The notes below the pieces were generated by a model, which saw only the letters and a program-made list of their open reading frames with translations, was not told the origin of the DNA and ran no database searches. Made by a program: the position numbers and the translations under genes. A stretch of 64,000 nucleotides of DNA, from assembly GCF_011390835.1 (NCBI RefSeq), contig NZ_JAABRQ010000004.1, forward strand, positions 91,408 through 155,407, in the 5' to 3' direction. Positions 45,360-54,024 of the stretch are shown here, in pieces; within the stretch, counting starts at the first letter, position 1, and the number at the start of each line of letters is the position of its first letter. This DNA is from Hydrogenophaga sp. (lineage in GTDB: Bacteria; Pseudomonadota; Gammaproteobacteria; Burkholderiales; Burkholderiaceae_C).

Positions 45360-46379
45360 ATGCCCCGCACAGACACCTCCCCCGCACCGGTCGACAACAC
45401 CGTCCGCGAAGCTCAGCCTGCCGATCGATACGACGCCACCGCGAAACAGAAGAGCCAGGCCAAGACGGCTCGCATCCCGATCAAGATCGTGCCGGCCGAA
45501 GTACTGAAAAAGCCCGACTGGATTCGTGTGAAGGCGGGCTCTCCCACCACGCGCTTCTATGAGATCAAAGACGTGTTGCGTGCCAACAAGCTGGTCACCG
45601 TGTGTGAAGAGGCCAGCTGCCCCAACATCGGCGAGTGCTTCGGCAAAGGCACAGCCACCTTCATGATCATGGGCGACAAGTGCACCCGCCGCTGCCCGTT
45701 TTGCGACGTCGGCCACGGCCGCCCCGATCCGCTGGACACCGAAGAGCCGCTCAACCTGGCCAAGACCATCGCCCAGCTGAAGCTGAAATACGTGGTGATC
45801 ACCAGCGTGGACCGCGACGACCTGCGCGATGGCGGCGCCGGGCATTTTGTGGAGTGCATCCGCCAGGTTCGCGCGCTGTCGCCGGGCACACAGATCGAGG
45901 TGCTGGTGCCCGACTTCCGCGGCCGTGACGACCGCGCGCTGGAGATCCTGAAGGCCGCGCCTCCCGACGTGATGAACCACAACCTGGAGACCGCGCCGCG
46001 GCTGTACAAGGAGGCGCGTCCGGGCTCGGATTATGCGTTCAGCCTCAACCTGCTCAAGAAATTCAAGGCGCTGTTCCCCGACGTACCGACCAAGAGCGGC
46101 CTGATGGTGGGCCTGGGCGAAACCGACGAGGAAATCCTGCAAGTCATGCGCGACATGCGCGCGCACGACATCAACATGCTGACCATCGGCCAGTACCTCG
46201 CACCCAGCGGTCACCACCTGCCGGTACGCCGCTACGTGCACCCGGACACCTTCAAAATGTTTGAAGCCGAGGCCTACAAGATGGGTTTCACCCACGCCGC
46301 CGTGGGCGCCATGGTGCGCTCCAGCTACCACGCTGACGAGCAGGCCAGCGGCGTGCTCAGCGCAGGCGCGAAACCCTGA
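45360..46379 (+). CDS. lipA: Lipoyl synthase (radical SAM)
   Basis: A 339-residue enzyme that inserts two sulfurs into protein-bound octanoyl groups. It has both iron-sulfur cluster motifs: Cys82, Cys87, Cys93 for the auxiliary cluster ([12 protein letters not shown]) and Cys108, Cys112, Cys115 for the radical-SAM cluster (CTRRCPFC). The C-terminal RSSYHA carries the conserved Ser that ligates the auxiliary cluster. The N terminus has a 45-residue extension of the kind common in this group. It completes the lipoate module with lipB. Confidence 0.97.
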   Translation: MPRTDTSPAPVDNTVREAQPADRYDATAKQKSQAKTARIPIKIVPAEVLKKPDWIRVKAGSPTTRFYEIKDVLRANKLVTVCEEASCPNIGECFGKGTATFMIMGDKCTRRCPFCDVGHGRPDPLDTEEPLNLAKTIAQLKLKYVVITSVDRDDLRDGGAGHFVECIRQVRALSPGTQIEVLVPDFRGRDDRALEILKAAPPDVMNHNLETAPRLYKEARPGSDYAFSLNLLKKFKALFPDVPTKSGLMVGLGETDEEILQVMRDMRAHDINMLTIGQYLAPSGHHLPVRRYVHPDTFKMFEAEAYKMGFTHAAVGAMVRSSYHADEQASGVLSAGAKP

Positions 46380-46394
46380 GCTGTCCGCTGCCGT

Positions 46395-46886
46395 TCAGTC
46401 TCGGTAGGGCCCGCACTTGAGTTCAGGGCTGGGAATCTCGTTGCAGTGATCAAAGGCCTCTGGCTTGAGCCCGCCGCCCACGGTATGAAACGGACCAAAG
46501 CATTCCTGACTCTCGCGATACAGGCGCCACCAGGTGGCGCAATCGGTTGACTCTGTCACCTGCTCGACGGGGCGCTTGACCACAGACGGTGCTGGCGCTT
46601 GGGGCGCAGCGGGCGTTGGCGCTGCCATCGCTGGCGGCTCGGGCAATTCGGGTGCGTGCGCCCTCTCGCGTGCCGCTCGCTCTGCGGCTTCGCGCTGCTG
46701 CTCAGGGGTCAGCTCATACTGGCGGGTATCGACGCGGGTAGCATTGTTTCGGTACTTCTCAGGCACCACGTCCGACCAATGGGTGCGGCCCTGGTCATCT
46801 ACCCAGCGGTAGATGTCACCAGCCTGCACCCCCGCCAGGGTGCAAAGCAGCAGCGCCGCGAGACACATTCGATGAGCCGTGAACAT
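46395..46886 (-). CDS. DUF4124 domain periplasmic protein
   Basis: A 163-residue exported protein. The signal peptide ends after VQAG near residue 22. The DUF4124 domain (GDIYRWVDDQGRTHWSDVVP, about 23-42) is followed by a Pro/Ala-rich linker (about 80-110) and a C-terminal Cys-containing region (CATWWRLYRESQECFGPF, and KCGP at the end) with four cysteines likely in disulfides. ATG 46886 is preceded by a near-consensus AGGAGG. Function unknown. Confidence 0.78.
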   Translation of the reverse strand: MFTAHRMCLAALLLCTLAGVQAGDIYRWVDDQGRTHWSDVVPEKYRNNATRVDTRQYELTPEQQREAAERAARERAHAPELPEPPAMAAPTPAAPQAPAPSVVKRPVEQVTESTDCATWWRLYRESQECFGPFHTVGGGLKPEAFDHCNEIPSPELKCGPYRD

Positions 46887-46960
46887 CCACACCTCCTGAG
46901 TGAGCCAACGTCAACTGGGTGGCGAAACCGTGTCTTGCTGCCACGTGTTCCCATGTACAT

Positions 46961-47317
46961 TCACGCCTGCGCCACAGGGTGCAGCTTCTCCCACGCCGTG
47001 ATCGCCTCGGCCGCGTACATCAGGGCCGGCCCGCCGCCCATGTAGACGCACACCGCGAGCATTTCCTCCAGCTCGGCACGGGTGCACTGAAGGCGGTGCA
47101 GGGCCTTGATGTGAAAGCCGATGCAGCCTGAGCAGCGCTGCGTGACCCCGATCGCCAGCGCGATCAGTTCTTTTTGCTTGGCGCTGAGCACACCATCGGT
47201 GATCGCCGCTTTCGCCAGCGCGCCGAAGCCCGCCATAGCCTCGGGCTGGGCCTTGCGAAACGGGGCCAGACTGTCGTTGATGTCCTGCATCAAACCACTG
47301 TGATCAAACGTTGCCAT
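46961..47317 (-). CDS. Carboxymuconolactone decarboxylase family (AhpD-like) protein
   Basis: A 118-residue helical protein. The key motif is TQRCSGCIGFHIKAL (about residues 53-67), with the C-x-x-C and His of AhpD-like peroxidase or disulfide-reductase proteins. The segment MAGFGALAKAAITDGVLSAK and KELIALAI precede it. Such proteins usually form hexamers and detoxify peroxides, but some CMD proteins are not redox active. ATG 47317 is at MATFDHSGLMQD; the long upstream frame is Arg-rich and rejected. Confidence 0.85.
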   Translation of the reverse strand: MATFDHSGLMQDINDSLAPFRKAQPEAMAGFGALAKAAITDGVLSAKQKELIALAIGVTQRCSGCIGFHIKALHRLQCTRAELEEMLAVCVYMGGGPALMYAAEAITAWEKLHPVAQA

Positions 47318-47388
47318 TGCATCTTGTCCTGTATGACTAAAAACCGAAACACGCTCGCTGCCCGGGCTCCACGCGAGGCCACGCCGAC

Positions 47389-48234
47389 ATGAGCGCCAAC
47401 CTGCTCGCCCTGGGCGCGATCGTGCTATGGGCCTCGCTCGCGGCGCTGGGCGTGGCTCTGACGCATGTGCCTCCCCTGCTGTTGACCGGGTTGGCTCTGC
47501 TGGTCGGCAGTTTGATCGCATTGCCGCTGTCGCGCTTTGATTTCCGTCAGTGGCGCGTGCCGCCGATGACGCTGGCGGTGGGGGTGTACGGTCTGTTCGG
47601 CTACCACTTCCTGCTCTTCATGGCGCTGCAGAATGCGCCGCCAGTGCAGGCCAACCTGGTGAACTACCTCTGGCCGCTGGGCATTGTGGTGATGGCGCCG
47701 CTGTTTCTGCCCGGCGTGTCGCTGACCTCGCGGCACGTCTTTGCCGCCCTGCTCGGCTTTGGCGGCGCGGCGCTGGCCATTGTCGGCGGCCGACCGATGG
47801 AGCCCGGCGCCTCGCTGTGGGCCTGGGGCTATCTGCCCGCGCTGGCTTCCGCCTTCATGTGGGCCAGCTACTCCTTGCTGACCAAACGCGTGCGTGCCTT
47901 TCCCACCGCCGCCATCGGCACGTTTGCGCTGGTCTCCGGCACCCTCGCCCTGCTGTGCCACGCCTGGCTGGAGCCGTCAGTCTCGTTGACGGCGAAAGAC
48001 CTTGCGCTGATCGCGCTGCTGGGCATCGGGCCGCTGGGCGGCTCCTTCTTTTTGTGGGACGCCGCGCTCAAGCGCGGCGACGCCCGCCAGATCGGCGTGC
48101 TGAGCTTCCTCACGCCTCTGCTGTCCACGCTGGTGCTGCTGACGATGCAGCGCGAAGTGCCCAGCCTGTCGGTGGGCCTGGCCGCCACGATGATCGTGGG
48201 CGCGGCGGTGATCGCGACCCGCAAGCAGAGTTAA
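47389..48234 (+). CDS. EamA/DMT-family transporter
   Basis: A 281-residue inner-membrane protein with ten hydrophobic helices in two EamA halves (residues about 1-130 and 140-281). It starts at the first helix (NLLALGAIVLWASLAALGVA) and shows the usual NYLWPLGIVVMAPLFLPG and LGIGPLGGSFFLWDAALKRG segments at each half's end. Members export amino acids, aromatic compounds or other metabolites. The protein is divergent from the CMD gene. Confidence 0.85.
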   Translation: MSANLLALGAIVLWASLAALGVALTHVPPLLLTGLALLVGSLIALPLSRFDFRQWRVPPMTLAVGVYGLFGYHFLLFMALQNAPPVQANLVNYLWPLGIVVMAPLFLPGVSLTSRHVFAALLGFGGAALAIVGGRPMEPGASLWAWGYLPALASAFMWASYSLLTKRVRAFPTAAIGTFALVSGTLALLCHAWLEPSVSLTAKDLALIALLGIGPLGGSFFLWDAALKRGDARQIGVLSFLTPLLSTLVLLTMQREVPSLSVGLAATMIVGAAVIATRKQS

Positions 48235-48271
48235 GAATCCGCACCACAGTGAGGCGCGGGCACGCCCTTGA

Positions 48272-50044
48272 TCAGTCCGCCATCAAGGCCGCCGGGTCCT
48301 CGGCGGCCAGCACGCTTTGCGCCCAGGCGCCGAGCTTGCTCGTGTCGCAGCGCAGGATTTGCTGCTTGATCGCAAGGATTTGTGCCGGGTGCATGGAAAA
48401 GCTGCGCAGGCCCAAGCCGATGAGCAGGCGCGTCATGGCTACGTCGCCGGCCATTTCCCCACACACGCTCACACCTTTGCCTTGCGCGCGGCATTGCGCG
48501 ATGGTGCTGGCCAAAAGATGCAGTACAGCGGGGTGCACCGGGTTGTAGAGGTGGGCCACGGCCTCGTCGGCGCGGTCGATCGCCAGCGTGTACTGGATCA
48601 GGTCGTTGGTGCCGATGGACAGAAAGTCGAAATGGCGCAAAAACATCGGGATGGTGAGCGCAGCCGCTGGGACCTCGATCATGGCGCCCAGGCGCACCGG
48701 ACCATACTCGGTGCCACTGGCGCTCAGCTGCTCGCGCGCCCGATCGATCAGGGCGAGCGTCTGGCGAATTTCACTGGCGTGCGCCAGCATGGGGATCAGC
48801 AGGTGGATAGGGCCAAAAGCCGCGGCACGCAGGATGGCGCGCAGCTGCACCAGAAACATGGCCGGCTCCGAGAGGCTCCAGCGGATCGCGCGCAGGCCCA
48901 GCGAGGGGTTGAGGTGATCCTCACCCGAGCGCACCGCCGCGCGGTCCAGCGGCTTGTCGGCACCCACGTCGACCGTGCGGATGGTCACCGGCAGGCCCTG
49001 CATGCCCTCGACGGCGCGCCGGTAGGCCTGGAACTGTTCTTCTTCGTCGGGCAGCTTGCCGCTGCGCCCCATGAACAGAAACTCAGTACGAAACAGGCCT
49101 ACGCCGACGGCGCCAGCGTTGAGCGCAGCGGCCGTGTCCTGAGGCTGCTCGATGTTGGCCAGCAGCTCGATGCGCTGGCCGTCCAGTGTCACGGCTGGCG
49201 TGTTCTTCAGCCGCGACAGGCGTTCTCGCTCCACCTCGCCCTGGCGCTGCTTGGCGCCGTATTCGGCCAGCAGCACCGGCGAAGGATCGATCACCACCAC
49301 GCCCTGATCGCCGTCGATGATGACCCAGTCGTCCTGGTTGATGAGGTGGCTGGCCGTGCGCGCGCCAACCACCGCAGGGATGTCCATGCTGCGCGCCACG
49401 ATGGCAGTGTGGCTGGTCTTGCCGCCGACGTCGGTCACGAAGCCAGCAAACACACTTTGCTTGAACTGCAGCATGTCGGCCGGCGAGAGGTCGTGTGCGA
49501 TCAGGACCAGAGGGACATCGACCGTCGGGTCGAGCAGCGCTTCGCTCGCCCCCCTGGTCGGGTTGGCCCTGGGCTCGACCACCGGAGAGCCCGCGCCGCG
49601 CATCACCCGCAGCATGCGCTCCACCACCTGCTCCAGGTCGGCCTTGCGCTCGCGCAAGTAGGGGTCTTCCATCTCGTCGAACTGCCGCGCGATCACCTCC
49701 AGCTGCGTGGTGAGTGCCCACTCGGCGTTGTAGTGCCGGTCAACAATCCAGGTCTTGACGCCACTGCGCAGCTGCTCGTCCTGCAACAGCATGAGGTGCA
49801 CGTCGAGCAGCGCGCTGAGCTCGGGGTGGGCATCGGCAGGATCGAGCTCGTGCAGGTTTTTTTGCACCTTGTGAACCTCCTCCACCACCGCCTTGCGCGC
49901 GTCGCGCAGCCGCATGATCTCGGCTTCGACCTGCTCCGGCTTGACGAAGTAGTGCGCCACGTCGATGCGGCTGGACGCCACGATCACCGCCCGCCCGATG
50001 GCAATGCCCCGGGACACAGCAAGACCGTGAACGGTAAAAGTCAT
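48272..50044 (-). CDS. ptsI: Phosphoenolpyruvate-protein phosphotransferase (PTS enzyme I)
   Basis: A 590-residue enzyme I. The phosphorylated His is His212 in DVGGKTSHTAIVARSMD. The PEP-binding TIM-barrel domain (about 260-560) includes GVGLFRTEFLFMGR, RTVDVGADKPL, SIGTNDLIQY and CGEMAGD with the conserved Cys. It takes phosphate from PEP and passes it to HPr. It is encoded after ptsH, separated by 123 bases that contain a strong hairpin. Confidence 0.96.
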   Translation of the reverse strand: MTFTVHGLAVSRGIAIGRAVIVASSRIDVAHYFVKPEQVEAEIMRLRDARKAVVEEVHKVQKNLHELDPADAHPELSALLDVHLMLLQDEQLRSGVKTWIVDRHYNAEWALTTQLEVIARQFDEMEDPYLRERKADLEQVVERMLRVMRGAGSPVVEPRANPTRGASEALLDPTVDVPLVLIAHDLSPADMLQFKQSVFAGFVTDVGGKTSHTAIVARSMDIPAVVGARTASHLINQDDWVIIDGDQGVVVIDPSPVLLAEYGAKQRQGEVERERLSRLKNTPAVTLDGQRIELLANIEQPQDTAAALNAGAVGVGLFRTEFLFMGRSGKLPDEEEQFQAYRRAVEGMQGLPVTIRTVDVGADKPLDRAAVRSGEDHLNPSLGLRAIRWSLSEPAMFLVQLRAILRAAAFGPIHLLIPMLAHASEIRQTLALIDRAREQLSASGTEYGPVRLGAMIEVPAAALTIPMFLRHFDFLSIGTNDLIQYTLAIDRADEAVAHLYNPVHPAVLHLLASTIAQCRAQGKGVSVCGEMAGDVAMTRLLIGLGLRSFSMHPAQILAIKQQILRCDTSKLGAWAQSVLAAEDPAALMAD

Positions 50045-50090
50045 GAGGCGATTTTCAAGGCGGTGGGGTGTGGAGGCACCGGGCCAGCCG

Positions 50091-50140
50091 ACGGGTCGCT
50101 CCCAACGCAGGCCCAGTCCCCTTGGGGGGTAGCGACCCGT
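50091..50140. repeat. Inverted repeat (REP-like hairpin) between ptsH and ptsI
   Basis: A perfect 10-bp inverted repeat, ACGGGTCGCT (50091-50100) and AGCGACCCGT (50131-50140), encloses a 30-base loop that itself contains CCCC-TT-GGGG. It lies in the 123-bp gap after ptsH and before ptsI. There is no T run on the minus strand, so it is more likely an mRNA-stabilising or attenuating structure than a terminator. GC-rich palindromes of this style recur between genes in Comamonadaceae. Confidence 0.6.
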
Positions 50141-50167
50141 GCAGCGGCAGAGCTCGGAGGCGACACC

Positions 50168-50437
50168 TTACTCACCTTCACCAAACTTGTCATGGATCAA
50201 CGCCAAGATGGCATCCATCGCCTGCTGTTCATCGGCGCCACTGGTCTCGATCTCGACCTCGCTGCCCAGGCCGGCGGCGAGCATCATCACCCCCATGATG
50301 CTTTTGGCATTGATGCGGCGCTCGCCGCGCGACATCCAGACCTCGCAGCTGTGGTTTCCTGCGATCTTGGTGAGCTTGGCCGAGGCGCGTGCATGAAGAC
50401 CCAGCTTATTGCTGATGGTCACGGAGGTCTTGATCAT
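50168..50437 (-). CDS. ptsH: HPr phosphocarrier protein
   Basis: An 89-residue HPr. The phosphorylatable His15 is in NKLGLHARASAK, and the regulatory Ser46 is in NAKSIMGVMMLAAG, so HprK-type phosphorylation is possible; no hprK is in the window. Its first 32 bases overlap the end of the EIIA gene, so the two are translationally coupled. It relays phosphate from enzyme I to the EIIA protein. Confidence 0.96.
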   Translation of the reverse strand: MIKTSVTISNKLGLHARASAKLTKIAGNHSCEVWMSRGERRINAKSIMGVMMLAAGLGSEVEIETSGADEQQAMDAILALIHDKFGEGE

Positions 50438-50852
50438 GGAGGGCTCGTTTGGCCTGGTTCTGAGGAGCGGTGATCGCCACCTGGATCACGCCCTGGGTGC
50501 CACCGATCATGGCGCGCGAGACCAGGGCGTCGAGCGATTCATGCCGGTAGGACACGGTGCGCAACAGCATGGGCAGGTTGACCCCGGTGATGAGCTTGGC
50601 ATTGCCATCGTTCACCAGCTTTTGCGCCACGTTGCACGGCGTGGCACCAAACACATCGGTGAGCACCAGGGTGTTGGGCAAACCAGCCTGGCGCAGGATG
50701 GCGCTGGCCTGGGCCAGCGTTTCTTCGGGCGGCATATTGGGCTGCACATCCAGCGCTGTCACCGCCGCCGCACTGTCAGGAAACACGTGCAGCACGCACT
50801 GCCGCAAAGCCGAGGCCAGCGGGGCATGGGCAATGATGAAGATGCCGTTCAT
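50406..50852 (-). CDS. PTS EIIA component, mannose type (regulatory)
   Basis: A 148-residue protein of the EIIA-Man fold. The active His9 is in GIFIIAHAPLAS, and a second landmark is VLTDVFGATPCNVAQKLV (about 64-81). No EIIB, EIIC or EIID genes are nearby, so phosphate probably goes to regulatory targets rather than sugar uptake. It overlaps the HPr gene by 32 bases. The start ATG 50852 has no Shine-Dalgarno and a -10-like TAAACT six bases upstream. Confidence 0.92.
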   Translation of the reverse strand: MNGIFIIAHAPLASALRQCVLHVFPDSAAAVTALDVQPNMPPEETLAQASAILRQAGLPNTLVLTDVFGATPCNVAQKLVNDGNAKLITGVNLPMLLRTVSYRHESLDALVSRAMIGGTQGVIQVAITAPQNQAKRALHDQDLRDHQQ

Positions 50853-50858
50853 GCTCGG

Positions 50859-50864
50859 AGTTTA
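50859..50864 (-). promoter_or_regulatory. Candidate leaderless -10 box, EIIA gene
   Basis: On the minus strand TAAACT ends exactly six bases before ATG 50852, with no Shine-Dalgarno sequence. Confidence 0.4.
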
Positions 50865-52121
50865 GTCCTGCGCCCTGTGTGAAGGCTGACGGTAGCGCCG
50901 CAAAAAAGCTCCATAGGCCCACAAACAGCACAGACCAAACACCCCCACCGCGCCGCGGAAGCTCGCTTCGGTGTTCCAGCCCAGCAGCCCGAAGCCATCG
51001 ACCGCGAGGCCGATCGCCCACTGCACGCAGAACACGCCCGCAAAAATCACCAGGTTGTAGGCCGACAGCGCGCGCCCGGCGGCCTGCGGCGGCAGTGCCT
51101 GCGCCACCGCTGGTTGCGACAGCGAGACAAAGGTGCTGCAGACGCAAAACAGCGCCCACATCCCCCAGCCCGCTTGCGGGCCCAGCCACACGATGCTCAG
51201 CAATACCAGCAGGCTGACTGGTAGCCCCCAGGCGATCAGCCGCTCGGGCATCAGGTCGCGGTGCACCAGGTGCGGGTTCAACAAGCCCCACAACCAGAAG
51301 GTGGTGAGCATGCACAGATTGATCGCGAAAAGGCCAAATGCCGACTGCTCTGCGCTGTAGCCCGCCACCCGTACCATCCACGGCCCCGCCCACAGCGTCT
51401 GCACCGCCACCATGCCGCCGTAGTTGATGAAACCGATCGGTGCCATCTGGCGAAAGAACGGGTGGCGCACGATCTGGCCATAGCCGATGGTGGGCGTCGC
51501 CGCATCCGCAGCGCTCGCGCTCGGCCAGCCAGGCACCAGCCGCCAGAGCACCACCATGGACAAGATCAGCAGCACCGCCAGCGACCAGAACAGGCCGCGC
51601 CAGCCCGTCAGCGGCAGCAGCCACTGCACCGGCAAGGTCGCGGCCACCATGCCCAGCGAGCCGGTCATTAGCATCCACGAGTTCACCCGGAGCAGCGTAG
51701 CGGGCGAGAGCCAGCGGCGAAACCCGGTGAGAGGCGCCATCAGGCAGGCGCTCACGCCCATGCCTGTGAGCACGCGGGCGGCCAGCAGGCCGGAAAAACT
51801 GGTGGCCAGCGCAAACGCCGCACAGCCCAGCACCGCCAACGTCAGAAAGCCCACGATGACGCGCCGCGGGCCGTAGCGGTCCAGCCAGTTGCCCAGCGGC
51901 AACTGGGTGGTTGCAAAGCCCAGGAAATAGCCACCCGCCAGCAGGCCCAGGTCGCTGGCGCTGAGGCTCAGCTCGGCGCTCAGCGTGGGCGCCAGAGTGG
52001 CGGTGACCGCCCGCACCAGGGCCGAGAGAAAGTACGCCAGCGCAAACGCAAGAAACACCCAGACCGCAGTGCGCGGGCTCAGCCAGTCGGGGTGGGGCGT
52101 GGCGCTGCCACCGGCGCTCAT
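50862..52121 (-). CDS. MFS transporter
   Basis: A 419-residue carrier with twelve hydrophobic helices. The loop 2-3 signature is GNWLDRYGPRRVIVG (about residues 77-91), fitting the MFS D-R-x-G-R-R motif. An ATGA overlap couples it to the lipoprotein gene upstream. Its stop codon is nine bases from the EIIA start, so the EIIA promoter lies inside its 3' end. It is related to the carrier at 5095-6405. Substrate unknown. Confidence 0.88.
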   Translation of the reverse strand: MSAGGSATPHPDWLSPRTAVWVFLAFALAYFLSALVRAVTATLAPTLSAELSLSASDLGLLAGGYFLGFATTQLPLGNWLDRYGPRRVIVGFLTLAVLGCAAFALATSFSGLLAARVLTGMGVSACLMAPLTGFRRWLSPATLLRVNSWMLMTGSLGMVAATLPVQWLLPLTGWRGLFWSLAVLLILSMVVLWRLVPGWPSASAADAATPTIGYGQIVRHPFFRQMAPIGFINYGGMVAVQTLWAGPWMVRVAGYSAEQSAFGLFAINLCMLTTFWLWGLLNPHLVHRDLMPERLIAWGLPVSLLVLLSIVWLGPQAGWGMWALFCVCSTFVSLSQPAVAQALPPQAAGRALSAYNLVIFAGVFCVQWAIGLAVDGFGLLGWNTEASFRGAVGVFGLCCLWAYGAFLRRYRQPSHRAQD

Positions 52122-52663
52122 GGAGTCGGTAGCCTCAGGCCGCCGAAAAACGTGTCCAGTGCTTCGGCCGGCAGGCGTTCTCCGTAGACCGCGGCTTGAA
52201 ACACCTGCTGGCCTTGGGCGAAATAGGCGGCGCGGGTCTGCACCGCATCACCGCTCGGGCCCCGCCCCTGGGCGCTCACCCCGAGCACCTGCGCCGCGCC
52301 CGAAACGTTCACCGGCCAGGCGGTGGAAGCCTCGTCGTCAGGCGGTGAGCTCACGCGAATCGCCATCAGGCTCGCGCTGCGCCACGCCAACGTGGCGGGC
52401 CGCAGTTGGTCGGCATGGCGCACTTCGGCCCAGGCCAGCGCGAAACGCAGGCCGCCAGCTTCGCAGCTGAGCAGATGCAGTTCGGTGGGGTTGCCGAGCA
52501 GCGGCACGCTGCGCTGCGCTGCATCGGGCTTGCAGGGCATGAGTGCCTGCAGCGGCGTGCCCTCGACACGCGTTTCGCGCCAATTGAAGGTGGGGCTGCA
52601 GGCGGTCAAGCCCAGCGCCATCAGCAACCAGGCAGCGCCGGCGCAGCGAAAAAAAACCGGCAC
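52118..52663 (-). CDS. Putative lipoprotein of unknown function
   Basis: A 181-residue exported protein. The signal sequence ends in a lipobox-like LGLTAC (Cys about residue 22), followed by SPTFNWRETRVEGTPLQALM. No domain is recognised; four Cys are in the precursor, including a pair near CKPDAAQRSV and LLSCEAGG. I chose GTG 52663, which has GGAG at good spacing. An alternative ATG at 52735 would extend the protein by 24 residues, but its ATG would overlap the divergent CoA-transferase start. Its stop overlaps the MFS start. Confidence 0.6.
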   Translation of the reverse strand: MPVFFRCAGAAWLLMALGLTACSPTFNWRETRVEGTPLQALMPCKPDAAQRSVPLLGNPTELHLLSCEAGGLRFALAWAEVRHADQLRPATLAWRSASLMAIRVSSPPDDEASTAWPVNVSGAAQVLGVSAQGRGPSGDAVQTRAAYFAQGQQVFQAAVYGERLPAEALDTFFGGLRLPTP

Positions 52664-52721
52664 AAAAGGCTCCAAGCGAAATCGAAATGAACTGGCGACA
52701 GGCGCCGGGCTGGGCGTCGCG

Positions 52722-52727
52722 CACAAT
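52722..52727 (+). promoter_or_regulatory. Candidate leaderless -10 box, CoA-transferase gene
   Basis: CACAAT ends exactly six bases before ATG 52734, with no Shine-Dalgarno sequence. It matches the box spacing seen at other starts but only loosely the sequence. Confidence 0.3.
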
Positions 52728-52733
52728 CGCGGC

Positions 52734-53999
52734 ATGAACGCTCTGGATGGTATCCGCATACTCGATTTGTCGCGCGTACTCGCCGGCCCTTGGTGCACCC
52801 AGACCTTGGCCGATCTGGGTGCCGAGGTGGTGAAGGTGGAGCGGCCGCTCGGACCTCAGCACCCGGGCGGGGACGACACCCGCGGCTGGGGCCCGCCGTT
52901 TTTGCGCGGGCGCGACGGCGCCGACACCGCTGAAGCCGCCTACTACCTGGGCGCCAACCGCAACAAGCGCTCCATGACCTGCGACATCGCCAAGCCCGAG
53001 GGGCAGGCGCTGATCCGCGAGCTGGCGCTCAAGGCAGACGTGTTCGTTGAGAACTACAAGGTCGGCGACATGGCGCGCTACGGCCTGGATTTCGCCAGCC
53101 TGCACGCCCTGAATCCCAAGCTGGTCTATTGCTCCATCACCGGTTTTGGCCAGACCGGTCCCTACAAGGACCGGGCGGGCTACGACTACGCCATCCAGGG
53201 CATGGGCGGTCTGATGAGCGTGACCGGCGAGCGAGACGACCTGCCAGGCGGCGGTCCGCAAAAGGTGGGGGTGGCCGTGGCCGACCTGTTCACCGGCCTG
53301 TACGCCACGGTGGCGATTCAGGCCGCGCTGCGCCACGCCGAGCGCACCGGCCTTGGCCAGCACATCGACATGGCGCTGCTCGACACCCAGGTGGCCATGC
53401 TGGCCAATCTCGGTGCCAACTACCTGGTGCGCGGCCGCGAAGAAGACAAGATCCCCGGCCGCGCCGGCAATGCCCATGTGAACATCGTGCCCTACCAGGT
53501 GTTCGAGGTCGCGCCCGACGCCAGCGGCCAGCCGCAACACATCATCCTCGCGGTGGGCAACGACAGCCAGTTCGCCAAGTTCTGCGAGGTGGCGGGCCGA
53601 CCGGAGATCGCAGCCGACGAGCGTTTTGCGCGCAACCAGAACCGCGTGCGCCACCGCGCCACCCTGGTGCCGATGCTGGAAGCCATCTTCAAGACCCGCG
53701 GCAAGGCCGACTGGCTGGCCAGCCTGGAAGCCGCCAAGGTCCCGGGAGGCCCGATCAACAACCTCGCCGAGGTGTTCGCCGACCCCCACGTGAAGCAGCG
53801 CGGCATGGTGCAGCGCTGGCAACATCCACTGGCCGATGCGGTCGATCTGGTCGCCAGCCCGCTCAAACTCAGCGCCACGCCGGTGCGCAACGACCTGCCC
53901 CCGCCCCTGCTGGGCGAACACACCGCCGCCGTGCTGAGCGACTGGTTGGCCATGCCCGCCGAGCGCTTGTCCGAACTGCGCGAGCGGGGTATCGTCTGA
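52734..53999 (+). CDS. CaiB/BaiF family (class III) CoA-transferase
   Basis: A 421-residue family III CoA-transferase. It has the N-terminal LDLSRVLAGPWCTQTLADLG (about residues 10-29), the RNKRSMTCDIAKPEG stretch, QTGPYKDRAGYDYAIQGMGG and the catalytic Asp in IDMALLDTQVAML (about 209). Members swap CoA between carboxylic acids, as in carnitine, formate/oxalate or glutarate metabolism. Two- and three-carbon donors such as succinyl-CoA are common. Its ATG lies one base from the alternative start of the divergent lipoprotein. Confidence 0.9.
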   Translation: MNALDGIRILDLSRVLAGPWCTQTLADLGAEVVKVERPLGPQHPGGDDTRGWGPPFLRGRDGADTAEAAYYLGANRNKRSMTCDIAKPEGQALIRELALKADVFVENYKVGDMARYGLDFASLHALNPKLVYCSITGFGQTGPYKDRAGYDYAIQGMGGLMSVTGERDDLPGGGPQKVGVAVADLFTGLYATVAIQAALRHAERTGLGQHIDMALLDTQVAMLANLGANYLVRGREEDKIPGRAGNAHVNIVPYQVFEVAPDASGQPQHIILAVGNDSQFAKFCEVAGRPEIAADERFARNQNRVRHRATLVPMLEAIFKTRGKADWLASLEAAKVPGGPINNLAEVFADPHVKQRGMVQRWQHPLADAVDLVASPLKLSATPVRNDLPPPLLGEHTAAVLSDWLAMPAERLSELRERGIV

Positions 54000-54024
54000 A
54001 CGAATTGCTGTCCTATTCCCACCC

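Noticed and set aside
48317..50473. 718-codon plus-strand open frame opposite ptsI and ptsH
   Set aside because: His/Arg/Gln/Val-rich composition with no domains; ptsI on the other strand has all enzyme I motifs.
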